Shown here: positions 20,409 to 31,622 of the stretch, in pieces
Numbering within the stretch: position 1 is the first letter of the stretch
Layout: every line of letters starts with the position of its first letter
Assembly: GCA_035715725.1 (NCBI GenBank)
Contig: DASTKT010000143.1
Location: forward strand, 1-64,000
DNA: 64,000 nt
Reading direction: 5' to 3'
Origin: JADGGV01 sp035715725
Lineage (GTDB): Bacteria > Gemmatimonadota > Gemmatimonadetes > Longimicrobiales > RSA9
Notes under the pieces: generated by a model
Told to the model about the DNA's origin: nothing
The model's input: the letters and a program-made list of their open reading frames with translations, nothing else
Databases searched by the model: none
Made by a program: the position numbers and the translations under genes

Positions 20409-21656
20409 TCAGATCTTCCCCCCCTGCTCCGACGCAATGCGCTCCGCGACGCCGAGCGCCAGGTACGTCGCCAGGAGGAACGAGCCCCCGTAGCTGATAA
20501 ACGGGAGCGGGATCCCGGTCACCGGCGTCACGCCGACGGTCATGCCGACGTTTTCCAGGACGTGAGCGAACCAGGCTCCGAAGATACCGAACACGACCAC
20601 CCCCGCAAAGGGGTCCGCCACGCGCTCCGCGATGCGCGCCAGGCGCCACAGCACCAGCCCGAACAGGACCAGCACCGCCATCGTCCCGAGGAACCCGAAC
20701 TCCTCGCCGATCACGCTGAAGATGAAGTCGGTCTGCTGCTCCGGCAGGAAGGCGAGCCGCTTCTGCGTTCCCTGCGTGAACCCCTTGCCGAACACGCCGC
20801 CGCTCCCGATCGCCACGCGTGACTGGATGACGTGGTACCCGGCGCCGCGCGGGTCGATGTTCGGGTCGACGAAGACGAGGATCCGGTTCTTCTGATACGG
20901 CTTGAGGTGGTTCCACACCGGGACCGCCGCGGTGCCGGCGATCAGGTTCGCCGCTACGACCGCGGCCGCCTCCGACAGGTACGAGCGATAGAAGTACAGG
21001 AACGCGATGAGCACGACCATGTACGCGCTGAAGAGCCATCCCTGGAACGCCAGGATCAGCGCGACGAGCGGACTGAGCAGCATGAAGATCAGTCCCACCG
21101 GCGTGCCGCCCCAGTAGAGCGTCGCGAGCAGCACGACGCCGAAGACCAGCGCGGTCCCGAGGTCCGGCTGGAGCAGCACCAGCACCATCGGCAGCGCCAC
21201 CACCGCGATCGGCTTCCAGAGCTGGAAGATGCTCGACGGCGGCTCGCGCCAGCTCCCCATCACGCGGCCGAGCATGAGCACGGTCGCCAGGTTCGCGAAC
21301 TGCGACGGCTGGAACGAGACCGGCCCGAGCGGGATCCACTGCTTCGTCCCCTTCGCCGTGCCGTGCCCGACGCCGATGACCAGCGTGGCGAGCAAGAGCA
21401 CGATGCTGAGCACGTAGAGCGGAACGGCCGCCCACTCGAACCACCGCACCTGCACCCGCGTCACCAGCACGAGCGCCGCGAACGCCACGCCCCACCACAG
21501 GAGCTGCATCCGCCAGAGGTGGATGACGCCCGGGTCCGGGACGTCGAGCTGCCCCGCCGAATAGATCATGGCGACGCCGATGGCGGTCAGCGCGAACACC
21601 GCCGCCACCAGCATGCCGTCGCCGAAGAGTCCGCGAATCCGTCGAATTACTGCCAT
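20409..21656 (-). CDS. rodA: RodA peptidoglycan glycosyltransferase (SEDS)
   Basis: A 415-residue multi-pass SEDS glycosyltransferase polymerising lipid II during elongation with PBP2. Family segments seen are FQPSQFANLATVL, LLQPDLGTALVF, QSRVAIGSGGVFGKGFTQGTQ and the C-terminal GIPLPFISYGGS. About ten hydrophobic segments are present. It overlaps the mrdA stop by ten bases, so both are probably co-translated. Confidence 0.96.
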   Translation of the reverse strand: MAVIRRIRGLFGDGMLVAAVFALTAIGVAMIYSAGQLDVPDPGVIHLWRMQLLWWGVAFAALVLVTRVQVRWFEWAAVPLYVLSIVLLLATLVIGVGHGTAKGTKQWIPLGPVSFQPSQFANLATVLMLGRVMGSWREPPSSIFQLWKPIAVVALPMVLVLLQPDLGTALVFGVVLLATLYWGGTPVGLIFMLLSPLVALILAFQGWLFSAYMVVLIAFLYFYRSYLSEAAAVVAANLIAGTAAVPVWNHLKPYQKNRILVFVDPNIDPRGAGYHVIQSRVAIGSGGVFGKGFTQGTQKRLAFLPEQQTDFIFSVIGEEFGFLGTMAVLVLFGLVLWRLARIAERVADPFAGVVVFGIFGAWFAHVLENVGMTVGVTPVTGIPLPFISYGGSFLLATYLALGVAERIASEQGGKI

Positions 21657-23476
21657 CGAGCCCAGGGCGTGGGTCGCCCCGCCACCATGTATTCGCGGAG
21701 CGTCTGGACCGAATCGATCGGGATCCCGTACCGCTTCCGCAAGTAGTAGTCCGCCACCTTTGCCGCGTACTGTGCCGCCTCGGACCCGTGCGCGCCGAAT
21801 TCCACGATCGTCGCCACCACGATCTCCGGCTTGCCGCCTTTCGGCCCGGCCATCCCCACGAACCAGGCGTGGTCCGTCCCGTGCGGGTTCTGCGCCGTCC
21901 CGGTCTTGCCGATCCAGTCCCAGTGCTCGAGCGCCGAGAGCCTCGCCGTGCCGTCCTCCTGCACCACTCGCCGCAGCCCCTCGCGGAGCCAGCCGAGGCT
22001 CTCCTCCGAGATGTGCAGGTCCCAGACCTCGCCCGAGTCCGCCGACACCGCGATGCGCGGCGAGCGCACCCGGCCGTCCGCCCCCAGAGCCGCGTAGAAC
22101 TGCGCCATCTTGAGCGGCGTCTGATCGTTCGGCCCCTGACCGATCGACAGGCTCAGCACCTCGGCGGCCGTCGGCTTCCAGCCGAATCGCTTCTTGTACC
22201 AGTCCGGGTTGCGGGGAAACGTGCCGGCGCGTTCCGCGGGCGCGTCGATCCCCGACTTCCGGGAGAAGCCCAGCCGCGTTCCCTCCGCGCTCAGTCGGTC
22301 CAGCCCGATCCGCAGCCCCAATTCGTAGAAGTACACGTCACACGACAACTTGATCGCGTCGATCATGTTCAGGTAGCCGTGGCCGCGGTGGTCCCAGCAC
22401 CGGAAGTAGCGGTTGCCGAACTGCATCCCGCCGGTGCACGGCTGCGGCATGTACTCCTTCGGGTTGACCACACCCAGCTCGAGGCCGATCGCCGCCGTCG
22501 CCAGCTTGAACGTCGAGCCGGGGGGGTACAACCCCACGGTCGCCCGCTGGAGGAGCGGCTTCGCCGGATCGTCCCGCAGCGCGTTCCACACCTCCGACGT
22601 CACGCCGTTGACGAAGAGGTTGGGGTCGTACGACGGGTTCGAGTAGATCGCCAGCACGTGACCGCTGCCGGGCTCCATCGCCACGATCGCGCCCCGCATC
22701 GAGTCCGGAAACACGTGCGACGCCCACTCCTGCAGGTCCAGATCCAGGTACAGCTTCAGGTTCCGCCCCGCCACCGGCAGGACCTGCGGACGCGGGGAGA
22801 TGTCGCCGACGATCTTGCCCCGCGCGTCCACGTTGACGTAGCGGAACCCCGGCCGGCCGGCCAGATCCCGCTCGTACTCCCGCTCGAGCCCCGCCTTGCC
22901 GACGATCGCGCCCTGCTCGTACCCCTCGAACGTCGGGTCGGCCAGCTCCCGCTCGCTGATCTCCGCGACGTACCCGACCAGGTGGGCGACCGCCTTCCCC
23001 CCCGAGTACCGCCGCTTCGGCCGCATCTCGATGAACACCGTCGGGAATTCCAGCCGCCGCTCCTCGACCGCCGAGATCTGGTCGAAGTTCAGGTCGGACG
23101 AGATCAGCAGGGGCAGCGTCGGCGTCTGCCGGTGCCGCGCCAGCAGCTGCTCGATACGCTCGGGTGCCAGCCCCAGCAGCGGCGCCAAGCGGGTCAGCCG
23201 CGCCCGCAGCGTGTCCGTCGAGGCCGGCAGGATCGAGATCGCGTAGCTCGGGATGTTGTCGGCGATGAGCTGCCCCGTGCGGTCCACGATCGCACCACGC
23301 GGCGCCGGGATCAGGATGGGTCGGAAGCGGTTCGCCTCGGCCTGCTGTTCCAGGGAGTCGTAATCGATGAGCTGCGTCTTGACGAACGCCGCACCGAGGC
23401 CGCCGAGCCCGAGATAGAGCACGAGCATCGCTCCCAGCGCCCGGCGGCGGCGAGCGTGCGGGTGGAAGAGCTGCAT
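21647..23476 (-). CDS. mrdA: Penicillin-binding protein 2 (elongasome transpeptidase)
   Basis: A 609-residue class B PBP with one N-terminal membrane anchor (about 13-33), a dimerisation domain and a transpeptidase domain. The catalytic motifs are Ser321-Thr-Phe-Lys324, the SxN-equivalent Ser378-Cys-Asp and KTG at 524-526. Cys347, Asp362, His366 and Cys379 lie where E. coli PBP2 binds zinc. An AAGGGTA ribosome-binding site precedes the ATG. The partner RodA follows immediately. Confidence 0.96.
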   Translation of the reverse strand: MQLFHPHARRRRALGAMLVLYLGLGGLGAAFVKTQLIDYDSLEQQAEANRFRPILIPAPRGAIVDRTGQLIADNIPSYAISILPASTDTLRARLTRLAPLLGLAPERIEQLLARHRQTPTLPLLISSDLNFDQISAVEERRLEFPTVFIEMRPKRRYSGGKAVAHLVGYVAEISERELADPTFEGYEQGAIVGKAGLEREYERDLAGRPGFRYVNVDARGKIVGDISPRPQVLPVAGRNLKLYLDLDLQEWASHVFPDSMRGAIVAMEPGSGHVLAIYSNPSYDPNLFVNGVTSEVWNALRDDPAKPLLQRATVGLYPPGSTFKLATAAIGLELGVVNPKEYMPQPCTGGMQFGNRYFRCWDHRGHGYLNMIDAIKLSCDVYFYELGLRIGLDRLSAEGTRLGFSRKSGIDAPAERAGTFPRNPDWYKKRFGWKPTAAEVLSLSIGQGPNDQTPLKMAQFYAALGADGRVRSPRIAVSADSGEVWDLHISEESLGWLREGLRRVVQEDGTARLSALEHWDWIGKTGTAQNPHGTDHAWFVGMAGPKGGKPEIVVATIVEFGAHGSEAAQYAAKVADYYLRKRYGIPIDSVQTLREYMVAGRPTPWARWQ

Positions 23477-23536
23477 TACCCTTGAATCCTGCGGATTCCT
23501 TGGCGCGAGATCGGCTCCCCGCTCGGGAGACCGGCG

Positions 23537-24028
23537 TCAGCGCTCCTTTGTGGTCGCCCGGTATCCGAGCAGCGCGAGCGTCCCCGCGATCGCGGCGTAG
23601 ACGGCCGCCGTCGGCGCGTCGACGAGCAGCACCCGACGCAGGTCCACTCCCGCCGTGGACGGCAGCGTCGAGTAGAGCAGGAAGTAGAGCACGTCGTGCA
23701 GCCACTTCCCCAGGAAGAGGTACACCGCGACGAACAGCAGGCTGTCACCGACGAAGAAGTCGCGCGAGCGCGTCCCCAGAAACCCGAGCACCGCCAGCGC
23801 GACCGCGTCGGCGCCGAACGCCACGAGCGAAAGCGAGTCCTGGACGAGCCCGAGCACCAGCCCCACGCCGGCGGCGGCCGCGCCCGAGAGCCGCCGCGCC
23901 GCCAGCAGCACCGCGACCGTGAGCAGGTCCGGCGCCGTGGCGCCCAGGCCGAGGCCGAGGTGCAGCAGGAAGTGCAGAACGGCGAGGACCGCGATGAAGG
24001 CCCAGAAGCCCCAATTCCGGGCCGGCAT
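23537..24028 (-). CDS. mreD: Rod shape-determining protein MreD
   Basis: A 163-residue hydrophobic protein with about five transmembrane segments, occupying the standard position between mreC and mrdA. The ATG follows the mreC TAA with no gap. Sequence identity in this family is low; the call rests on size, topology, the PDLLTVAVLLAARR segment and gene order. Confidence 0.9.
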   Translation of the reverse strand: MPARNWGFWAFIAVLAVLHFLLHLGLGLGATAPDLLTVAVLLAARRLSGAAAAGVGLVLGLVQDSLSLVAFGADAVALAVLGFLGTRSRDFFVGDSLLFVAVYLFLGKWLHDVLYFLLYSTLPSTAGVDLRRVLLVDAPTAAVYAAIAGTLALLGYRATTKER

Positions 24029-24991
24029 TTACGGCGTCCTCGTCGTCCCCGTGTCCGGCGGCGGTTGCCGCGGTGCCGCCGTGGGCCGAGGCGGCGTCGC
24101 CGCGCTGTCCGGCTTCGTCAGCCCCGCGGTGTCCGGCGGCGCCGTCGTATGCCAGAGCGTCGAGAGATCGGCGCCCTGCTCCCCGGTCTGGACGCCGACG
24201 AGCACGTGCGTCACCTCCCCCGGTCGGACCGCCGGGTTGAGCAGGTAGCTCTTCCGCCACCCGGTGTCCGCTTCCTCGATCCCGACCACGGTTCCGATCG
24301 GGATGCCGCGCGGGAAGATCCCACCGCGCCCCGACGTCACGACGCGCGTCCCCGGGGCGATGTCCGTATGGAATGGCGCGCCGGTCAGCGAAAGCATGTC
24401 GTATTCCCGGAAGGCGCCGCCCCGCCGTGGCTCGACGATGCCGTACGCCACGCCGTCCGCCGTCATCGCGCTCGCCCGGAAGTCCGGATGGGTCCAGTCG
24501 ATGGCCTGCGAGGAGTGGTCCCCCACATCCCGGACCACGCCGATCAGGCCGGCAGCCGAGATCACCGGGCTACCGACCTGGACGCCGTCCGCACTCCCGA
24601 GGCCGAGAAGAAACGTGCTCTCCGCGCCCTGCACGCCGGGGCGCAGCACCTCCGCCGGCAGGAACTTCGCCCCGGCCCGCTCCTTCAACCCCAGGAGCCC
24701 GCGCAGCCGGCGGTTCTCTTCCGCCAGGCTCGCCTGCGCCGCCACCAGCGCGGCCAGCGAATCGCGCTGCGCGCTGAGCACCGAGACGTCGACGCTCCCC
24801 TCGCGGCGCTCGACCAGTGTCTCCTGCCCCGCCAGGAACGGCCGTAGCACCGTCGACCGGACCGCGCTTCGGATCGGCTGTTTGACCGCCGCCGGGAGGA
24901 AGAAGAGAAGCAGCGCGAGGAGCAGGACACCGCCCGCGATCACCGCATCCCGTCGCCGCCCGCTCCGTGTGCCGCCGAAATACTCTGCCAC
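24029..24991 (-). CDS. mreC: Rod shape-determining protein MreC
   Basis: A 320-residue bitopic protein with a membrane segment at about 19-36 and a coiled coil at about 70-100 (ending RRLRGLLGL). Two beta-barrel domains follow with VISAAGLIGVVRDVG and VVTSGRGGIFPRGIPIG. A low-complexity Pro/Thr tail occupies the last 45 residues. The GTG start at 24991 abuts the mreB stop. It is a periplasmic scaffold of the elongasome. Confidence 0.95.
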   Translation of the reverse strand: MAEYFGGTRSGRRRDAVIAGGVLLLALLLFFLPAAVKQPIRSAVRSTVLRPFLAGQETLVERREGSVDVSVLSAQRDSLAALVAAQASLAEENRRLRGLLGLKERAGAKFLPAEVLRPGVQGAESTFLLGLGSADGVQVGSPVISAAGLIGVVRDVGDHSSQAIDWTHPDFRASAMTADGVAYGIVEPRRGGAFREYDMLSLTGAPFHTDIAPGTRVVTSGRGGIFPRGIPIGTVVGIEEADTGWRKSYLLNPAVRPGEVTHVLVGVQTGEQGADLSTLWHTTAPPDTAGLTKPDSAATPPRPTAAPRQPPPDTGTTRTP

Positions 24992-26038
24992 TTAGGTGTT
25001 CAGCACGCTGCGGAACCGCTCGAACTCGTCCAGGATGCGCCCCGCCCCGCGGACGACGCACGTGAGCGGCTCCTCGTCCACGTGGATCGGCAGGCTCGTG
25101 TCGTGCGCCAGCAGTTGGTCCAGTCCCCGGATCAGCGCGCCGCCCCCCGTCATCACGATCCCCCGGTCCACGATGTCCGACGCCAGCTCGGGGGGCGTGA
25201 TCTCCAGCGCCCGGCGCACCGCGTCCACGATCGCCTGGATCGGCTCCTGGATGCACTCCCGGATTTCCTGCGAGTGTACCCGCACCGTCTTCGGGATGCC
25301 GCTGACGAGGTCGCGCCCCTTGACTTCCATCTCCCGCTCGTCGCCGTTGTTGAACGCGGACCCGATCTGGATCTTGATCGCCTCCGCCGTCGGCTCGCCG
25401 ATCAGCAGGTTGTAGTTCTTGCGCAAGAACGTCACGATCGCGCTGTCGATCTCGTCGCCGCCGACCCGGATCGACGTGTCCGACACGATCCCGCTGAGCG
25501 CGATCACCGCGATCTCCGTCGTGCCGCCGCCGATGTCGATCACCATGTTCCCCGTCGGGGTGTCGACGGGGAGGCCGACGCCGATGGCCGCGGCCATCGG
25601 CTCGGCCACCATGAAGACCTCCTTCGCCCCCGCTGCGTTCGCGCTCGAGCGCACCGCCCGCCTCTCCAACTCCGTGATCCCCGACGGCACGCCGACGATG
25701 ACTCGCGGCTTCATCTTGAAGAGCCGCTTGGCCGTCACCGTACGCAAGAAATGGCGCAGCATGATCTCGGTGATGTCGACGTCCGCGATCACGCCGTCCT
25801 TGAGCGGCCGCACCGCCATGATCCCCTCGGGCGTGCGGCCCAGCATCCGCTTCGCCTCGAGGCCGATGCCCTTGATCCGGTTCGTCCCCCGCTCCACCGC
25901 GACCACCGATGGCTCGTTCAGGACGATCCCTTCACCCTTCACATAGACCAGCGTATTGGCTGTCCCCAGATCCACGGCAATGTCGTTCACGGGGATCAGG
26001 CGGCCGGAGCTCAGCAGTGTACGGATCGACATAGCCAT
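24992..26038 (-). CDS. mreB: Rod shape-determining protein MreB
   Basis: A 348-residue bacterial actin. The phosphate 1 motif is AVDLGTANTLVYVKG, phosphate 2 is MVIDIGGGTTEIAVI and the adenosine motif is GIVMTGGGALIRGLDQLL. The ATG at 26038 has GAAGGGG seven bases upstream; an alternative ATG lies two codons in. It is the first gene of mreBCD-mrdA-rodA-accD-folC, with 180 gene-free bases and a candidate promoter upstream. Confidence 0.97.
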   Translation of the reverse strand: MAMSIRTLLSSGRLIPVNDIAVDLGTANTLVYVKGEGIVLNEPSVVAVERGTNRIKGIGLEAKRMLGRTPEGIMAVRPLKDGVIADVDITEIMLRHFLRTVTAKRLFKMKPRVIVGVPSGITELERRAVRSSANAAGAKEVFMVAEPMAAAIGVGLPVDTPTGNMVIDIGGGTTEIAVIALSGIVSDTSIRVGGDEIDSAIVTFLRKNYNLLIGEPTAEAIKIQIGSAFNNGDEREMEVKGRDLVSGIPKTVRVHSQEIRECIQEPIQAIVDAVRRALEITPPELASDIVDRGIVMTGGGALIRGLDQLLAHDTSLPIHVDEEPLTCVVRGAGRILDEFERFRSVLNT

Positions 26039-26132
26039 CGTGCAGCCCCTTCGGCAGGGCCCAGAAGATGTCCGGGGCGGCCGCCGGACGGCGGCGGCGG
26101 GAATGAAGGTCTACGCAGACCGTTGAGAACAG

Positions 26133-26163
26133 CAAAGTTAACGGCGCTCATTATCGCCTGCAA
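26133..26163 (-). promoter_or_regulatory. Candidate promoter of the mre operon (Bacteroidota-like)
   Basis: On the minus strand TTG (26163-26161) is followed after 20 bases by TAACTTTG (26140-26133). This fits the -33 TTG / -7 TAnnTTTG arrangement described for Bacteroidota. It predicts an 85-90 base leader before mreB. GATAAT at 26155-26150 lies in the spacer and could instead be a -10 box, but no good -35 goes with it. Confidence 0.4.
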
Positions 26164-26218
26164 GGGACGACGAAGGCGCGGAAACCGCGCCGGCACTGGC
26201 TTCCCGCACGGGCGCGGA

Positions 26219-26668
26219 TCACCGGCCCGTGCTGCCGAAACCACCGGCGCCCCGGCCGCTCGCCGGCAGCGATGCGGCCGCCTCCCACTCGATTCTCGGC
26301 ACGAAGCCCACCAGAAGTTGAGCGATCCGCTCCCCGTGGGCGATCGACTGCGGCTCGGCGTCGAGGTTGATCAGCGGGACGCCGATCTCCCCGCGGTAGT
26401 CGCTGTCGATCGTTCCCGGGGCGTTCAGGATGCCGATCCCGTGCCGGACGGCGAGGCCCGACCGCGGCCGCACCTGCGCCTCCATCCCGGGCGGCAGCGC
26501 GATCGCGATCCCCGTGGGGACGAGCAGCCGTCCGAGCGGCGGGATCGTCACGGACGGGCCGGCATTGCGGAGGTCGACGGCGGCGGAGCCCTCCGTGGCG
26601 TACGTCGGCAGCGGCCAATCGGCCGGATAGTTGTCCAGGCGCTGAATGAGGATTCGGATCGACTCCAC
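26219..26668 (-). CDS. dut: dUTP diphosphatase
   Basis: A 149-residue trimeric dUTPase hydrolysing dUTP to dUMP. The five motifs are visible: GSAAVDLRNA, the RPRSGLAV segment, motif 3 GILNAPGTIDSDYRGE, the HGERIAQLLV segment and the C-terminal Gly/Phe motif AGGFGSTGR. A GTG at 26668 gives the usual N-terminus; the frame also has an ATG 20 codons upstream at 26728, with little to choose between them. Confidence 0.93.
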   Translation of the reverse strand: MESIRILIQRLDNYPADWPLPTYATEGSAAVDLRNAGPSVTIPPLGRLLVPTGIAIALPPGMEAQVRPRSGLAVRHGIGILNAPGTIDSDYRGEIGVPLINLDAEPQSIAHGERIAQLLVGFVPRIEWEAAASLPASGRGAGGFGSTGR

Positions 26669-26729
26669 GGGTCTCACGGCTCCGGCTGGAGGCTCGACGG
26701 CTGGGACCGGCTGGCGGGATGGTCGCACC

Positions 26730-26765
26730 CGCGCCCCCGGACCGACTCGGCGGCCCGGGGGCGCG
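26730..26765 (-). repeat. 11-bp inverted repeat after ald
   Basis: GC-only arms at 26730-26740 and 26755-26765 are perfect complements with a 14-base loop, 34 bases past the alanine dehydrogenase stop. There is no T-run, so its terminator function is uncertain. Confidence 0.4.
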
Positions 26766-26798
26766 GATCCCGGCTACGGGCGGGACCACGGAGCCGGA

Positions 26799-27911
26799 TC
26801 AGAGCACCTCCTCGACCGGCGTGTAGGACAGTCCGAAGGCCTCCGCCACGCCCGGGTAGGTGACCTTGCCGTTCGCCACGTTGACGCCGAGCGCCAGTGC
26901 GCGGTCCTCCTGGCAGGCCCGACGCCAGCCCTTCTGCGCGAGCACCACCGCGTACGGGAACGTCGCGTTCGTCAGCGCCAGCGTCGACGTGCGCGGCACC
27001 GCGCCCGGCATGTTCGCCACCGCGTAGTGGATGACGCCATCCACCACGTAGATCGGGTCCTCGTGCGTCGTGGGGTGGATCGTCTCGACGCAGCCCCCCT
27101 GGTCCACGGCGACGTCGACGATGACCGAGCCCGGCTGCATCCGCTTCAGATCCTCCCGCCGGATCAGCTTCGGCGCCTTCGCGCCCGGCAGCAGCACCGC
27201 GCCGACCACGATGTCGGCCTTCTCGATCTGCTCCAGGATGTTGTGCCGGCTCGAGTGCATCGTCACCACGTTCGCCGGCATCACGTCGGCCAGGTAGCGC
27301 AGCCGGTTGAGCGAGAGGTCGAGGATGATCGTGCGGGCGCCCAGCCCCGCCGCCATCCGGGCGGCGTTCGAGCCCACGATCCCGCCGCCGATCACCACCA
27401 CCGTCGCCGGTTCCACGCCGGGCACGCCGCCCAGCAGGATCCCGCGCCCGCCGAAGTACTTCTCGAGGTACTTGGCCCCTTCCTGCACCGCCATTCGGCC
27501 GGCCACCTCGCTCATCGGCGTGAGCAGCGGCAGCTCGCCCGTCGGGAGCTGCACGGTCTCGTACGCGATCGCGATCGCGCCGGAGTCGATGACGGCCCGC
27601 GTCAGCCGTTCGTCCGCCGCGAAGTGGAAGTACGTGAAGATGACCTGCCCCTCCCGCATCCGCGGCCACTCGACTGCGATCGGCTCCTTCACCTTCAGGA
27701 TCATCTCGGCGCGCCGCCAGACGTCGTCCGGCCCGTCGATCAGTTGCGCGCCCGCCGCCTCGTACCGCTCGTCCTCGAAGCCACTCCCCTGTCCGGCGCC
27801 CCGCTCCACCAGCACCGTATGCCCCGCCTGGACCAGCGTCTCCGCCCCGCCTGGCACCAGCGCCACACGGTTCTCGTTGGTCTTGATCTCCTTCGGCACT
27901 CCGATGATCAT
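26799..27911 (-). CDS. ald: Alanine dehydrogenase
   Basis: A 370-residue NAD-dependent L-alanine dehydrogenase. The N-terminus IIGVPKEIKTNENRVAL is diagnostic. The substrate lysine region ILKVKEP and catalytic His in FTYFHFA are seen. A Rossmann motif VVVIGGGIVGSNAARMAAGL is near residue 170 and the signature continues in VDQGGCVET. The frame runs on upstream, but the ATG at 27911 gives the family start. It lies downstream of the M16 peptidase gene. Confidence 0.95.
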   Translation of the reverse strand: MIIGVPKEIKTNENRVALVPGGAETLVQAGHTVLVERGAGQGSGFEDERYEAAGAQLIDGPDDVWRRAEMILKVKEPIAVEWPRMREGQVIFTYFHFAADERLTRAVIDSGAIAIAYETVQLPTGELPLLTPMSEVAGRMAVQEGAKYLEKYFGGRGILLGGVPGVEPATVVVIGGGIVGSNAARMAAGLGARTIILDLSLNRLRYLADVMPANVVTMHSSRHNILEQIEKADIVVGAVLLPGAKAPKLIRREDLKRMQPGSVIVDVAVDQGGCVETIHPTTHEDPIYVVDGVIHYAVANMPGAVPRTSTLALTNATFPYAVVLAQKGWRRACQEDRALALGVNVANGKVTYPGVAEAFGLSYTPVEEVL

Positions 27912-27936
27912 GGCTCTCGCTCGCAGAATGATCGTG

Positions 27937-29204
27937 TCAGGCCTCGGCGCCGGGCCCCAGGCGGACCACCACCTGGCGCGCGGGGTCGAAGTATTCGGCC
28001 GCCAGCGCGGCCACATCGTCGCGGGTCACCGCATCCACCCGCGCCACCAGCTCGTCCAGTCCGAGGTACGGCTCGTCGTAGAGCGCGCAGCCCGCCAGCC
28101 GATGCAGCCGTGCGCTGCTCGATTCCAGAGCCAGAACCATCTGTCCCTTCACCTGGCCCTTCGTGTCGTCCAGCTCCTCCGCCGTGAGCCCCTCGCGGGC
28201 GAGCCGCGCCATCTCGTCGCGGATCACTGCCGCCGCCTGCTCCGCGCTGTCGTGCCGGGTGCCGACGTACACGCCGCTGATCCCCGCGTCGCGGTACAGC
28301 GACTGGAACGAATAGATCGCGTACGCCAGGCCCAGCTCCTCGCGCACCCGCTGGAACAGCCGCGAACTCATCCCTCCGCCGAAGGCGCTGGAGAGCAGGA
28401 CGAGCGCATACCGCCGCGAGTCACCGTGGCCGAACGTCCGGGTGCCGAGGACAATATGGGATTGCGCCGAGGGGCGCGCCACTCGCACCTCCCGCGGCGG
28501 CTGCATCGCGGGCGCAGAGAGCGCGGCGGGCCGACTCCCGGCCCCCCGGCGGCCGTCCAGGAGCGACTGGATTCGGTCGACCACGGCCTCGTGACGCACG
28601 TTTCCGGCGGCCGCGATGATGAGGGAAGCGCTACGGTAATGGTCGTCGTGGACGCGGCGTAGGTCCGCGGCGGAGATCGCGGCTACCGTCTCCGGGGTCC
28701 CGAGGATGGTGTAACCGTAGGGATGGTCGCCCCAGAGGGCCTCGGCATGGAGGTCGAAGACGAGGTCGTCCGGCGTGTCGTCGACCGTGGCGATCTCCTC
28801 GAGCACGACATTGCGCTCGAGCTCCAGGTCCTCGACGCGGAGGAGGGGGTCCAGCACGAGGTCGGCCAGGACGTCGAGCGCCGTGCCGACGTCCTCGTCG
28901 AGCACCCGGGCCTGGTAGCTCGTGTGCTCCCGCGTGGTGTAGGCATCCAGGCTACCGCCCAAACGCTCCAGGACCAGCGCGATCTCGCGGGCCGTGCGCG
29001 TGCGCGTGCCCTTGAACACCATGTGCTCCAGCAGATGGGCGAGGCCCATCTCGGAGCGACGCTCGTGCGCCGAGCCGAAACGGACCCAGACCCCCACCGA
29101 CGCCGAGCGAACGCCCGGCATCTCCTCGGTGAGCACCTCGAGCCCGTCTCCAAGCTCGGCGCGTTGAAAGCGGCCGGTCTCCCCGGCCACGACACCGGCC
29201 TCGC

Positions 29205-29208
<4 letters not shown>
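27937..29208 (-). CDS. M16 insulinase-family zinc peptidase
   Basis: A 423-residue two-domain (M16B) peptidase. The inverted zinc motif HLLEH is at residues 58-62 and the downstream Glu lies in the LELERNVVLEEI segment. The second domain has the R/Y-type substrate-binding segment VREELGLAYAIYSFQSLY. The GTG at 29208 overlaps the pnp TGA (GTGA). The reading frame stays open far upstream in shadow of pnp, but that part is not coding. A pnp-M16 pair is common in bacteria. Confidence 0.93.
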
Positions 29209-31289
<2,081 letters not shown>

Positions 31290-31304
31290 GAGGTCCTTGA
31301 TCCG

Positions 31305-31562
31305 TTAGTGGCGCAGGCCGAGATCCGCGATGATCTCGCGGTAGCGGTTCACATCCGTGCGGCGGAGGTACTCCAGGAGGCGCCGCCGCTTCCCGACCAT
31401 CATGAGCAGGCCGCGCCGGCCGTGATGGTCCTTCGGATGCTGGCGGAAATGCTCGTTGAGCTCGTTGATGCGCTGCGTGAGGAGCGCGACCTGCACCGGC
31501 GCGCTCCCCCGGTCGTTTTCGTGGAGCTGGTACTTCTTGATGACCTCGTCCCTGGTCGCCAT
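31305..31562 (-). CDS. rpsO: 30S ribosomal protein S15
   Basis: An 85-residue protein with the S15 signature QVALLTQRINELNEHFRQH and GLLMMVGKRRRLLEYL. The ATG at 31562 has GGAGG seven bases upstream; the frame extends 17 codons further, which would be non-standard. It binds 16S rRNA early in 30S assembly. In other bacteria S15 represses its own leader; here the leader is about 70 bases from the promoter candidate inside ribF. Confidence 0.97.
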   Translation of the reverse strand: MATRDEVIKKYQLHENDRGSAPVQVALLTQRINELNEHFRQHPKDHHGRRGLLMMVGKRRRLLEYLRRTDVNRYREIIADLGLRH

Positions 31563-31622
31563 GTCCTGGCCTCCGCGAGAGTCTACGCTGATCGGGAAGC
31601 GAAGGGTTCGCATGTCCGATAT

